Positions 16,370-24,558 are shown, counted from the first letter of the stretch. The stretch is DNA of 48,039 nt from Lachnospiraceae bacterium (GCA_021205385.1 JAJPXQ010000138.1:1-48039), one strand, 5' to 3'. Translations and numbers: made by a program. The notes: generated from the sequence alone by a model not told the origin.

Positions 16370-17164
16370 TTATGATAATTCTGTGTCCAGAAATGCCCGT
16401 AGCGTCTGCGTGACGCTCGTACATACATGCCCCGCGTGCGAACGTACTTCCGGGGTGGAATGCGCCATCGCGTAGCTGTGAGGCGTCAGCTCCAGCATGG
16501 AGATATCGTTCTGATTGTCGCCGAAGGCCATAACCTCATCCGGCCGGATTCCCTTTTTTTCGATATAGGCGCGAAGCGCACTGCCCTTCCCCGAGCCCTT
16601 CATAATCATATCAAACCAGTCATTCCCAGCACATAGAAAATCGGCAAGCGTCCCATACTTTTTCCCAAAAAATGTCCGGATGTTTTCAATATTCTTTGGA
16701 AAGTCATAGATATACATCGCGATCTTCACGATCGTGTCATCGACCTCGTCCAGCTCTTGAAAGACGCAGGTCTCATTTTTCAGCACATTGATGATCTGGT
16801 TTTCAAACCAGTCCGTCCTGGGATGGATATAACAGGCTTTCACGCCTGAAAGCAGAATATCCGTACAGGGAAGGCTCAGAATGTCCGCAGAAACCTCACT
16901 CACCAGCTCACGCGGAAGCTTCTGCGCATACTGAATCGTCCCATGCTCCATGACCAGCGCGCCGTTCTCACAGACGAAGCCGATCCGGTCCTGATACTCC
17001 TCAAATACCCGCCGCATATTGGCATACTGCCGCCCGCTCGCCGCGCAGAACTCATATCCCCGCTCCAGCAGCTCGCCCAGCACGTCCATAAACCCGTCTT
17101 CCATCTCCTGCGTCCCTTCCGGAATCAGCGTCCCGTCCAGGTCGCTCGCAATCAGTTTTATCAT
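16370..17164 (-). CDS. HAD superfamily hydrolase, Cof type (IIB)
   Basis: A 264-residue phosphatase of the Cof/YbiV group, acting on sugar phosphates, flavin or pyridoxal phosphate in other bacteria; the substrate here is not readable. Motif I is ASDLDGTLIP (nucleophile Asp8 and Asp10), motif II is CAASGRQYANMRR near 50, motif III Lys is in the GSGKGSAL region near 195 and motif IV is MAFGDNQNDISMLE near 217. The cap domain lies between. I choose ATG 17164, with GAGG 9 bases upstream; a TTG at 17182 is less likely. It follows the DUF4160 gene by 11 bases and may be co-transcribed with it. Confidence 0.92.
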   Translation of the reverse strand: MIKLIASDLDGTLIPEGTQEMEDGFMDVLGELLERGYEFCAASGRQYANMRRVFEEYQDRIGFVCENGALVMEHGTIQYAQKLPRELVSEVSADILSLPCTDILLSGVKACYIHPRTDWFENQIINVLKNETCVFQELDEVDDTIVKIAMYIYDFPKNIENIRTFFGKKYGTLADFLCAGNDWFDMIMKGSGKGSALRAYIEKKGIRPDEVMAFGDNQNDISMLELTPHSYAMAHSTPEVRSHAGHVCTSVTQTLRAFLDTELS

Positions 17165-17175
17165 TTGGTCGTTCC

Positions 17176-17454
17176 TCAACAATAAAAGCGAATTTTATCA
17201 TCCACGAAAAATTTCTTCCACTCTGTGCAGATATAAAAAAACTGAGCTGAAATAAATTCCATCAATTCCTTCAATTCTCCTGCAGGAATCTGACTCTTAT
17301 TATTTGCCAGAATGCAGCCTCCATTTCGGGTAAGCCATATTTTTGTGCTGTTAGATTTTGGATGCCCCTTAGAAACATGGACGTGTATAGCTTCGGTATT
17401 TTCATTTGACCAAAAATATATCTTATAGCCACTTACCGTAAACAGATTAGGCAA
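17176..17454 (-). CDS. DUF4160 domain-containing protein
   Basis: A 92-residue protein with the DUF4160 signature LFTVSGYKIYFWSNENTEAIHVHVSKGHP at its N-terminus, including the clustered His residues (HVHV). The start codon is TTG at 17454: GGAGG lies 8 bases upstream, and the resulting N-terminus PNLFTVSGYKIYFW matches family members. The reading frame extends further upstream but lacks a good site. It overlaps the end of the preceding small gene by 8 bases, so the two are coupled. DUF4160 genes commonly occur in pairs with a second small gene and have been suspected to be toxin-antitoxin-like; the function is unproven. Confidence 0.85.
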   Translation of the reverse strand: MPNLFTVSGYKIYFWSNENTEAIHVHVSKGHPKSNSTKIWLTRNGGCILANNKSQIPAGELKELMEFISAQFFYICTEWKKFFVDDKIRFYC

Positions 17455-17716
17455 TATGAATTCCTCCTTCTGCGGCATAACGATACAGAAGATGCGCGTT
17501 GCTTTCAACCAATTTCTGAAACATTGCAATCTCATCGTCAGAATATCCCTGTCTCATAGTCCACTTATAAGTTGGAAGCTCACACCTCGCGGAGTCAAAT
17601 CCATCTTCTGTGGGACGCTCAAAATGAACCAGAACTTTCTTAATATCTCCATCCTGAATAATATGCGAATGCACAATCTCTGTCCCATCTCCCAATGTCA
17701 TATATGGATACATCAT
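17447..17716 (-). CDS. Small partner of the DUF4160 protein
   Basis: An 89-residue soluble protein. It opens MYPYMTLGDGTEIVHSHII, continues with an alternating strand region (KKVLVHFERPTEDGFDSARCELPTYKW) and ends in a helical segment (SDDEIAMFQKLVESNAHLLYRYA). I start at ATG 17716, with GGAGG 8 bases upstream; a GTG at 17725 overlaps that site. It overlaps the DUF4160 gene by 8 bases. I do not recognise a named family, though similar proteins seem to accompany DUF4160 in Clostridia. An antitoxin-like or regulatory role is speculative. Confidence 0.75.
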   Translation of the reverse strand: MMYPYMTLGDGTEIVHSHIIQDGDIKKVLVHFERPTEDGFDSARCELPTYKWTMRQGYSDDEIAMFQKLVESNAHLLYRYAAEGGIHIA

Positions 17717-17800
17717 AGTACTCACCTCCTGCTATTTCTGCAAAACCACTGCTAACATTTATAGTACCAAACCTGACATTTATTTTAAAGTATTTTTTGG

Positions 17801-17921
17801 TCACGACACAAGTAATATTACACATGCAAGCAGCGCGAACGGCGCAATCACTATCCCTTCCTCCTGCTCCTCACGTCCGTCCATGCCGCGGCCGCGAGGC
17901 CCGCGAGCAGAATAATAAGCC
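17801..17921 (-). pseudogene. Internally deleted remnant of a prepilin peptidase (A24) gene
   Basis: The N-terminal part LLAGLAAAAWTDVRSRR is nearly identical to residues 7-23 of the intact A24 peptidase at 24137-24553. It runs directly into sequence matching that protein's C-terminus (EGIVIAPFAL), but in another frame. The middle, about 90 codons including the second catalytic Asp (GAGD), is gone. The junction falls at a short AGCAG sequence present at both ends of the missing segment in the intact copy, as expected for microhomology deletion. The N-terminal frame stops immediately after the junction. No start codon or ribosome site of its own is seen. Confidence 0.75.
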
Positions 17922-18031
17922 CACCCGCATATCCATGAATGTAACTGCTGGGAGGAAAACGGTCTGGATGATTATGGATTGTAAGTAAATTTCTGTACTG
18001 TTCTACCGCCCGTCTGGTCACCGAAGAATAC
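17922..18031. other. Gap between the A24 remnant and the nucleotidyltransferase gene
   Basis: Together with the remnant and 17726-17800 this forms a 315-base stretch without an intact gene. I see no terminator hairpin after the nucleotidyltransferase stop and no promoter-quality signal. The open frame through here continues from the 3' end of the neighbouring gene in another frame and looks fortuitous. Confidence 0.5.
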
Positions 18032-18748
18032 TCAATTATCTCCACCCACAGTCTTGCTTCTTTTAAGGCTACGAATAATATCATTCACGTTATTCGTATT
18101 TGCTGCTCCGGGATATTTCTTTTCAAAATCTATCAAAGACTCTTTTGCGGCCTTCTCCATATCTCTGTATTGTGCATACAGTTTTTCAAGTGCGCCTGCT
18201 TTCATTACCCTGTCAATGAATTCTCTGGATTCTGCGGGCAGCTTTTCCCAGCTTCCATACAGATTCTGAACTGCTGTTTGTATTATTTCCAGTGATATTG
18301 GTTTCCCACATGCCTTCTGTTCTTCCAAAATACCGACCACATCGGAAATGTCATTTTTATACTTTCTTCCGGACATCAGTTTCATCGCGACAAGATATTC
18401 CCCGGCAACAGTACGTACTTCAAGCACATTTCCGAAACGCTTGTAATATCTTGAATATTGCATCAGCTTCGGAGAATAGGAGCTGGTTCTGATGAAGTCA
18501 GAATTAAGCCAGCCGTAAGGGAGTCTCATTTCGTCGCCGACTTTATTAATCGCATCTTTCATAGAAGAAGGCGCCTGTAAGATCGCATCTATATTGTAGG
18601 TCATGTCACGAAATCCATAGTTGGCAAGAACTGCCGCACCGCCGACTAAGATAATTTCAACAGTCCCGTTTGACTTCCGGAATTCTTTTGCCAGTCTGCT
18701 CAGACATCTGTCCAGATTTTCTTTCGTAAAAGTAAAGTCAGCAGACAT
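18032..18748 (-). CDS. DUF6036-like nucleotidyltransferase
   Basis: A 238-residue protein of the nucleotidyltransferase fold related to DUF6036/AbiEii-type toxins. Motif I is LVGGAAVLANYGFRDMTYNIDA (34-55): the Gly pair 36-37 is present, but the usual D-x-D catalytic pair reads Asn52-Ile-Asp54, so the first Asp appears replaced. Further family segments are RTVAGEYLVAMKLMSGRKYKNDISDVVGIL near 135-165. The C-terminal quarter is charged and helical. It overlaps the upstream XRE gene by 11 bases, the arrangement of many toxin-antitoxin or regulator-enzyme pairs. The substrate is unknown; it may be a modified or inactive transferase. Confidence 0.8.
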   Translation of the reverse strand: MSADFTFTKENLDRCLSRLAKEFRKSNGTVEIILVGGAAVLANYGFRDMTYNIDAILQAPSSMKDAINKVGDEMRLPYGWLNSDFIRTSSYSPKLMQYSRYYKRFGNVLEVRTVAGEYLVAMKLMSGRKYKNDISDVVGILEEQKACGKPISLEIIQTAVQNLYGSWEKLPAESREFIDRVMKAGALEKLYAQYRDMEKAAKESLIDFEKKYPGAANTNNVNDIIRSLKRSKTVGGDN

Positions 18749-19334
18749 TTCTTATCTCACTTTCTACAATATTGAAGTGCAAAAACTCTGGTATCGCATT
18801 TTTCATGCATTCCCTGCGACACTTATCTGTCCCCATTGCCAAATCAGGCAAAACGGCACTAGCCGGATAAATGGTATCTTTCAGGCTCTGGCTGCGAATA
18901 TCGTTATAATTAGTACAAACAGGAACATCATTCTCTCTGGAAAGATAATCGACCATCGCGAGCAGATAAAAGCTCTCGGCATACCATCTTCGTTCATAGA
19001 GCGTTCTGATCTCATCATTTGACAGTATATCAATAATGAAATCAATATCACCCTTATCCTTTACCAAATGGCAGACATTACTTTTAAATACGTCAAAATC
19101 AGGACGTTTAGGCTGTGTTTTGTTCACATTTATCTCCGATTCTACCAGACTTTCCATACTGACATTCAGAGCTTTCGCAATCCTGTAGATAGTTTCAGCG
19201 GAACATTTCTCAATGCGAGCCTTGTGACTGCATATATCAACAATGGTAGTCTGAGGGACGCCGCTTTCCTTTGCAAGACGATATTTTGACATTTTCCTTT
19301 CTGCCAGTAATTCATTGAGATATATGACAATCAC
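18738..19334 (-). CDS. XRE family HTH regulator, probable antitoxin or partner of the nucleotidyltransferase
   Basis: About 198 residues. An N-terminal XRE helix-turn-helix (about 6-62: LAERKMSKYRLAKESGVPQTTIVDICSHK) is followed by a longer helical domain that includes a DEIRTLYERRWYAESFYLLAMVDYL stretch. The start codon is uncertain: the frame opens with GTG at 19334, but the GGAGG site nearly touches it, and the in-frame codons at a normal distance are ATT and ATA, rare initiators. It has its own consensus promoter, with direct repeats that could be its binding sites. Overlap with the nucleotidyltransferase suggests one functional unit. An antitoxin role is inferred. Confidence 0.8.
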   Translation of the reverse strand: MIVIYLNELLAERKMSKYRLAKESGVPQTTIVDICSHKARIEKCSAETIYRIAKALNVSMESLVESEINVNKTQPKRPDFDVFKSNVCHLVKDKGDIDFIIDILSNDEIRTLYERRWYAESFYLLAMVDYLSRENDVPVCTNYNDIRSQSLKDTIYPASAVLPDLAMGTDKCRRECMKNAIPEFLHFNIVESEIRNVC

Positions 19335-19375
19335 CTCCGATTCCAGATTCTAACATTTATCTGAAGTATATCGAA

Positions 19376-19404
19376 ATTATATCGGTCAACCGAACTATTG
19401 TCAA
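19376..19404 (-). promoter_or_regulatory. Consensus promoter with candidate operator repeats before the XRE gene
   Basis: Minus strand TTGACA (19399-19404), 17 bases, TATAAT (19376-19381). The plus strand carries a direct repeat TATATCG (two copies, at 19367 and 19378), and a small palindrome CGGTTGACCG lies in the spacer. Both are good candidates for autoregulation by the XRE protein. Confidence 0.82.
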
Positions 19405-19410
19405 GCCCGC

Positions 19411-19438
19411 AAAAAAAGAAAGGAGCCTCGAAGCTCCT
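19411..19438 (-). terminator. Rho-independent terminator of the MFS-MFS-PepX operon
   Basis: The hairpin AGGAGC-CTCGAA-GCTCCT is followed on the minus strand by TTCTTTTTTT. It lies 26 bases beyond the peptidase stop codon and directly upstream of the XRE promoter. Confidence 0.88.
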
Positions 19439-19463
19439 CTCCATCATCTAAATCAAAAAGTAA

Positions 19464-21299
19464 TCAGCAGATCGGAATGAATGCCTGTATACTGCCTGTC
19501 AGAACCCTGACCGTCGTGGTCAGGTAAGGCCGTGGCGTCGCCTCCGCATCTGTACCGTACAGGATCAGTCCCAGCCGGTGTCCCGCTTTCACCCGGTAAT
19601 CCATGGGAACAAGCTCCAGTTCATAGTCGTAAAATTTTCCTTCCCGGATCGTCTCCTTGCTGTAGTTACAGCTGCGGTTCTGGGCATTCATCCAGCCGCG
19701 GGTGATCACCTTATAGGGGGACGGCGTTTCCTCCAGGGCAAAGGTGAAGCTGTGGTCGGCATTCTCCTTCTGCTCTGCCGTGATCCGCCGGTCTTCTCCC
19801 AGATCCACCAGCATGGCGCTCAGGATCGCCGTGGGCTGATCCAGCGCCGCCCGGAAGCAGACTTTCACGGTACCGCTGATGCGCAGCTCCTGCTGCTCTT
19901 CCGGGAAGGGATCCCAGAGAAAGCGCAGCCGGTTCTGATACGCCGGATCCTCCGAGAGCACCAGCTGATCCCGCCAGTCCGTCAGGTTGTCCTCCTCACG
20001 CCGGTAGACCGTCGCATCCAGCTGATCCACGAAGGAGAGTTCCTCCGGATAAGCACTGCAATTGATGGGAAACTCCCGTACGATTCCGTTCTCAGGCGGC
20101 CAGCTCTCCGACAGCGCCCACTCGCTCTGATCCAGATTGCTCTCCACACGCACACGGGCCTCCGCTTCGATACCGTTGTCAATTCCTTTCAGATAATGAT
20201 CCAGCCAGCGGTCAATCTGTTCCAGCGTACCCGAGTCTTTAAGCTGATAAATAAACACATGCTCGCCCTGATGGAGCAACATTTTCCGGGGAATGTTCCG
20301 CGCTTCCAGCGCCTGGAATAGCGCGGTCGCCTGCTTCGGCTTTACATTCCAGTCATTGAGGCCCTGAATGATGAAGGCGGAAGCCTTCATAGAGTCCAGC
20401 CGGTGCAGATAATTTCCCTCCTCCCAGAAGGAATTGTAATTGCCGGATTTTCTGTCTTCTCTTTCAATCAGTTCTTTTTGATGCTCTTCAAAACGCTCGC
20501 GGATGATTTCGTAATCCTCCGGGTCTTTCCGGCGGCTGAAGCAATAGCGCGCCAGCAGATCCGCATCGTCACCCTGCCAGCCAAGGGCGGGCACGGTCAG
20601 TCCATTACAGCGAAAATAATCGTACCAGTTGGAGATCCCCGCCTCCGGGATAATGGTTTCCAGGCCCTCCACACCGGTGGCGGCCACGCCGATACAGAGC
20701 GTCCCGAGGTAGGATTTTCCGGACATGGCAACCTTGCCCGTGCACCAGTCTGCACGAATTTCGATATTATCCGTTTTATTCGTAAAAGCGCGGCATCTCC
20801 CGCAGAGCCAGTTGATGACCGACCGGAAGACCAGAATCTCCTCCTGCGATCCCGTCAGCGTCACGCCGTCGGAAAACCGGGTGCCCAGTCCGCCGCAGAA
20901 TACGGAGGCGTAGCCCCGCTCATTCAGGTGATCATTGAGCTCGGAAATGCATTCAAATTCCACTTCCTCCGTAAAAGGGGAAGTGTCTGAAAAGCCTCTC
21001 GTCTCACGGGATGCCCCGGCCGGGGAGGAAACCCGGACCGCTTCTTTAGAAGGCTCCGGCAGGTTCTGCTGCGGATACACGGTCAGATCCTCATCGACCG
21101 GATGCAGGTCGTACCAGTCTTCGTTGCAGGTCATAAGGTAGGGATTTGCCACGTAGACTGCCGGAACCTTTTCTCCATCCAGAGTGGAGGCGGGCCGCCG
21201 GATAAAGACGGCCACCAGATCCCGCATTCCGTCCTGGTCCGCGTCCACCGGCGTCTCCACAAAAACACGTTCAAACAGAAAGGCAGATTGATTTTCCAT
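19464..21299 (-). CDS. CocE/NonD family hydrolase, PepX-like (Xaa-Pro dipeptidyl-peptidase, S15)
   Basis: Serine hydrolase of about 611 residues. The alpha/beta-hydrolase core carries the nucleophile motif GKSYLGT (Ser near 196), the acid in IIQGLNDWNVKP near 350 and the His in LLHQGEHVFIY near 380. The PepX-type GKSYLG form and the following GISNWYDYFRCNGL favour Xaa-Pro dipeptidyl-peptidase over cocaine-esterase relatives. The C-terminal beta-sandwich ends with AGHRLGLILYGTDAE. It is shorter than lactic acid bacterial PepX (about 760-790) because the N-terminal helical domain is reduced. No signal peptide is present, so it is cytoplasmic. I use ATG 21299, with GGAGG 5 bases ahead. It is last in an operon with two MFS genes, consistent with hydrolysis of an imported peptide or ester (inference). 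Confidence 0.85.
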   Translation of the reverse strand: MENQSAFLFERVFVETPVDADQDGMRDLVAVFIRRPASTLDGEKVPAVYVANPYLMTCNEDWYDLHPVDEDLTVYPQQNLPEPSKEAVRVSSPAGASRETRGFSDTSPFTEEVEFECISELNDHLNERGYASVFCGGLGTRFSDGVTLTGSQEEILVFRSVINWLCGRCRAFTNKTDNIEIRADWCTGKVAMSGKSYLGTLCIGVAATGVEGLETIIPEAGISNWYDYFRCNGLTVPALGWQGDDADLLARYCFSRRKDPEDYEIIRERFEEHQKELIEREDRKSGNYNSFWEEGNYLHRLDSMKASAFIIQGLNDWNVKPKQATALFQALEARNIPRKMLLHQGEHVFIYQLKDSGTLEQIDRWLDHYLKGIDNGIEAEARVRVESNLDQSEWALSESWPPENGIVREFPINCSAYPEELSFVDQLDATVYRREEDNLTDWRDQLVLSEDPAYQNRLRFLWDPFPEEQQELRISGTVKVCFRAALDQPTAILSAMLVDLGEDRRITAEQKENADHSFTFALEETPSPYKVITRGWMNAQNRSCNYSKETIREGKFYDYELELVPMDYRVKAGHRLGLILYGTDAEATPRPYLTTTVRVLTGSIQAFIPIC

Positions 21300-21321
21300 G
21301 CGTTCCTCCACAGTCAGGCCA

Positions 21322-22581
21322 TCACGCTTTCTTTGCTTTCAGATATCTTTTCCAGATCAGGACAAACACCGCGCCCACCAGCAGCACTGCAATCAGAAAA
21401 CCGAACAGCATCCGGTACCCGGCAACGCCCTCGTTATTGTCCAGCATGATACCAGCCAGCACAGAGCAGAAGATCTCCGGCAGGTATCCGATGGTGGAGA
21501 TGATGCCTGCGGAGGTTCCGGACAGATTTTCCGGAATATCGCCCTCATCCATCATGGCCCAGGTCATGGCATAGTTGACATTGTAGAATACATAAACGAC
21601 CACGAACAGAATCGTGAACGGGATGATGCTGGACGAATTCGTGGGAAGCAGCAGGATCGCAAAGGTGCCCACCGCCATCGCCAGGAACGAGAAAAGAAGC
21701 GCGTTGCCGGTTCCGATCTTATCCGTCAGGTAACCGCCACCGATATTTCCGAAGAGGGAGAACCAGCGCTTCAGCGCCGCCAGCGTGGCCGCGAAAGTCA
21801 CAGAGGCTGCGAGAATCCCCGTCGCATAGGGTGTGAAATAGTACAGCAGCATGGTGAATACATAAGTACAGAAGGTCACCATACCGATAATCCACACTGA
21901 GGGCAGCTTCAGCACTTCGCCGATTCCCTTGAAAGTGATGCGGTCGGAAGCTTCCATTTTCCCATCCTTGACGGTCAGGAAGGCCAGGACGCCCATGAGG
22001 ATTGTCAGAACCGAATAGAAGATGATGACCATGCGCATGCCGGCCTCCTGATTTTCCATCTGACCTGCACCTACACGGAAGGCCACCACCGCCGCCATCG
22101 CCATAAGCGCTGCCGCGATTCCGCGTCCGCCCTCAAAGAAGCCGTATGCCTTTCCCTGGTCTCCGGAACCCGCCAGAATACGCACCGCCTTGATACAGGC
22201 CGGCCAGAACGCGAACAGGGAAGATACGCCCCAGAATGCGTACAGGCACAGGAGCGCCGTGTAGTTCAGCGGAAGCAGGTGTACAAGGCCGCCCAGCCCG
22301 GTGCCGATCAGAGATACCGTCAGGATCATCCGGGTGGAAAAGCGGTCGGCTACAATCCCGCCAAACAGGTAGGAGATCATACCGAATACGCCCAGCACGC
22401 TTCCGAATACACCCATCTGCGTGTTCGTAAGGTTGTATACCTCCAGATACACATCATAATAGTCATAGCGGAAATAAGGAAGTCCATAGATGATGGCTCC
22501 GCCCGCGGCGACAATAAGGATCGCCCAGAAGTTTTTCGCCATCTTCTCGCTCAGATGCAGTTTTTTCAACAGTCCATTCAT
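21322..22581 (-). CDS. MFS transporter (second of pair)
   Basis: A 419-residue major facilitator with about 12 transmembrane helices. The loop 2-3 motif GGIVADRFSTRMIL near 73-86 and the corresponding loop 8-9 GGYLTDKIGTGNALL near 290 are typical MFS signatures. The N-terminal helix has AAGGAIIYGLPYFRYDYYDVYLE, as in organic-anion or oxalate/formate-type carriers, but the substrate is not identifiable. It begins 70 bases after the first MFS gene and ends 22 bases before the PepX-like start, with AAGGAG upstream. Two consecutive, dissimilar MFS proteins suggest uptake and efflux of related compounds, or two substrates. Confidence 0.9.
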   Translation of the reverse strand: MNGLLKKLHLSEKMAKNFWAILIVAAGGAIIYGLPYFRYDYYDVYLEVYNLTNTQMGVFGSVLGVFGMISYLFGGIVADRFSTRMILTVSLIGTGLGGLVHLLPLNYTALLCLYAFWGVSSLFAFWPACIKAVRILAGSGDQGKAYGFFEGGRGIAAALMAMAAVVAFRVGAGQMENQEAGMRMVIIFYSVLTILMGVLAFLTVKDGKMEASDRITFKGIGEVLKLPSVWIIGMVTFCTYVFTMLLYYFTPYATGILAASVTFAATLAALKRWFSLFGNIGGGYLTDKIGTGNALLFSFLAMAVGTFAILLLPTNSSSIIPFTILFVVVYVFYNVNYAMTWAMMDEGDIPENLSGTSAGIISTIGYLPEIFCSVLAGIMLDNNEGVAGYRMLFGFLIAVLLVGAVFVLIWKRYLKAKKA

Positions 22582-22651
22582 TTGTTTTCTCCTTCATAAA
22601 TCATTAATATTCACCCCCGGACCCTGCAGGCCAGGCAGTTTTCAGAATTTA

Positions 22652-24007
22652 TCAGACGTCCTCCTCGTGAGTGCGGTTATATTTTTTATGCAGACCCAGA
22701 AAGATGATCGCTGTGGCCACCGCATAAAGCGCCGCCGCGATAAAATAAGCATAACGATACCCTGCCTGCGTCCGGAACAGGATCTGCCCGGTGAACATGC
22801 CGCTCAGAATACTGACAAAGCCGGAAAGGAAATTTACCATAGAAGTAAAGGCTGGCCTCAGCTCCTTTGGCGCGATCGCCATGGAAAGGGCTCCGTCTAC
22901 GGGACTGCTTAAGTTTGCCAGTCCCGACCGCACAAAAAGCGCCGTTCCTACCACGGGCACCATCGCGGCGCCAAACCGGTCTCCCAGCCCGATTGTGATC
23001 ATAAAGGGGATGGACAGAAGCATGGAAAAGCAGATCGTGCCGACCTGCCCCATCTTCCGGACGGCCAGCGGCGTGAAAAACATAAACAGAACAATCGCTA
23101 TGTAGGAGATGGAGACCAGCAAAGATGAGGTCGCCTTGTCAATGTGAAGATTCCGGTTGAGGTAAACCGTGTAATAAGATGTGAACAGTCCCATGGCAAA
23201 AGAGACAATAGACCAGTAGGCAAGATAACAGAGCGCATACCGGTTCAGAAGTACATCTTTATACTCCAGTACCCGTTCACGCAACGGCTTCTTCTCTGCC
23301 TGATTTTCTGTGACTACGCGATAATCCTCCTTCCGTTCCTGGATAAAAAGCACCGGAAGGATACTCAGCAGCGAAATCACGCCGACCGCAAGGAGCACGT
23401 CGCAGTTTCCTTTCAGATATGCGTCCATGGATACGGCATCCAGCTCCGTCACATATTCGGTCAGCTTCTGCGCCGCGGAGTAAGAAACTCCCAGACGAAG
23501 GGAAAACATTTTTACAACAAAGGCACCGCCCAGATAAGTGGCAACGAAATATCCGATATATCCCATATAGTACGCCCTGGTGTACCAGTTGATGCTTTTC
23601 TCCTTCAGATGCTCCGTATAAGTGGCCACATAGGGAGAAAGCATAATGTAATGAAGCTGTACGCCTACCAGCGACAGCAGCGTCGTCACATAATAGAGAA
23701 CTTCCGATTGAAACCAGATCACGGAAAAAAGTGCTGAAGTACAGGACAGAGAACAGAAAACCAGAAGCTTTCTGTATCCTGCTTTGGGAACCAGTATCAG
23801 AATCAGTGCACTGATAAATGTGGCATAACCATAGAACGACCAGAATGAAGTGGCAATAGACGGCGACACTTCCTGCAGATAATTCACATAAGTATCATAA
23901 AGAACACCGCTCACCAGATTGTTGATCACGTAGCTGATAATAAAGCAGATCAGATTCCTTCTGTCTCTGAGAATCAGATCCCGTGTTTCACCCATTTGCG
24001 TATCCAT
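22652..24007 (-). CDS. MFS transporter (first of pair)
   Basis: A 451-residue major facilitator with 12 predicted helices and a long central cytoplasmic loop around residues 215-240 (QERKEDYRVVTENQAEKKPLRERVLEY). The MFS loop motif is degenerate here: VPKAGYRKLLV after helix 2 and LAVRKMGQVGTIC later. It is the promoter-proximal gene, starting 44 bases after the -10 box with GGGGG before the ATG. No specific subfamily is recognised. Substrate unknown; the downstream peptidase hints at peptides. Confidence 0.88.
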   Translation of the reverse strand: MDTQMGETRDLILRDRRNLICFIISYVINNLVSGVLYDTYVNYLQEVSPSIATSFWSFYGYATFISALILILVPKAGYRKLLVFCSLSCTSALFSVIWFQSEVLYYVTTLLSLVGVQLHYIMLSPYVATYTEHLKEKSINWYTRAYYMGYIGYFVATYLGGAFVVKMFSLRLGVSYSAAQKLTEYVTELDAVSMDAYLKGNCDVLLAVGVISLLSILPVLFIQERKEDYRVVTENQAEKKPLRERVLEYKDVLLNRYALCYLAYWSIVSFAMGLFTSYYTVYLNRNLHIDKATSSLLVSISYIAIVLFMFFTPLAVRKMGQVGTICFSMLLSIPFMITIGLGDRFGAAMVPVVGTALFVRSGLANLSSPVDGALSMAIAPKELRPAFTSMVNFLSGFVSILSGMFTGQILFRTQAGYRYAYFIAAALYAVATAIIFLGLHKKYNRTHEEDV

Positions 24008-24051
24008 ACGCGTTCCCCCGCAAAATTAGCCTTCCCTCATAAATACAAATA

Positions 24052-24080
24052 ATGTTACCATATTCCACGGTATTTTTCAA
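24052..24080 (-). promoter_or_regulatory. Promoter of the MFS-MFS-PepX operon
   Basis: Minus strand TTGAAA (24075-24080), 17 bases, TAACAT (24052-24057), within the 129-base gap before the first MFS gene. No operator repeat stands out. The gap also holds a short GCAAAAATTTTGC palindrome near 24095-24110 but no clear terminator for the alaS run. Confidence 0.65.
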
Positions 24081-24136
24081 GTATTGCGGGCAAATTGCAA
24101 AATTTTTGCTGAATTTTCACCGAATTTACGTTAGAT

Positions 24137-24553
24137 TTACAGCATGTAAAGCAGAATCCGGGCGCCTAAGGCGAACGGCGCAATCGCTATCCCTTCCTTC
24201 TGCTTCCGCCCGCCGCGCCGCCGCGCGGCCAGCCCCCACACCAGCGCACCCGCCATCGCAAAAAACAGCACTCTCAGCGTCTCCTCCGCGCCCAGATAAA
24301 AACCAGTCATGGCGAAGAGCTTCACGTCCCCCGCGCCGATGCCGCTGGGAAGAAACAGATAAAGGGAAAAAAGAAGACCGCCTGAAACCGCCATCCCGGC
24401 GAATGAGACGATGAAACTGCCGATGCCGCAGATCAGCAGCAGAATCCTTGCGAAGAACAGGGCGAGAAGCAGGCCATTGGGAATCCGCCTGCTCCTCCCA
24501 TCCGTCCATGCCGCGGCCGCGAGGCCGACAAGCAAGATAATTTCATTGATCAT
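24137..24553 (-). CDS. Small prepilin peptidase-like protein (A24 family)
   Basis: A 138-residue membrane aspartyl protease of the TadV/CpaA-like short form, without the methyltransferase domain of full PilD. The catalytic Asp18 is in WTDGRSRRIPN and the second, Asp76, in the GAGDVKLF motif. About five hydrophobic segments are present. It begins 5 bases after the PFL gene at the end of the alaS-polA run, an unusual place; no type IV pilus or Tad gene is in the window. An internally deleted paralogue remains at 17801-17921. Its substrates must be encoded elsewhere in the genome. Confidence 0.88.
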   Translation of the reverse strand: MINEIILLVGLAAAAWTDGRSRRIPNGLLLALFFARILLLICGIGSFIVSFAGMAVSGGLLFSLYLFLPSGIGAGDVKLFAMTGFYLGAEETLRVLFFAMAGALVWGLAARRRGGRKQKEGIAIAPFALGARILLYML

Positions 24554-24558
24554 ATACT

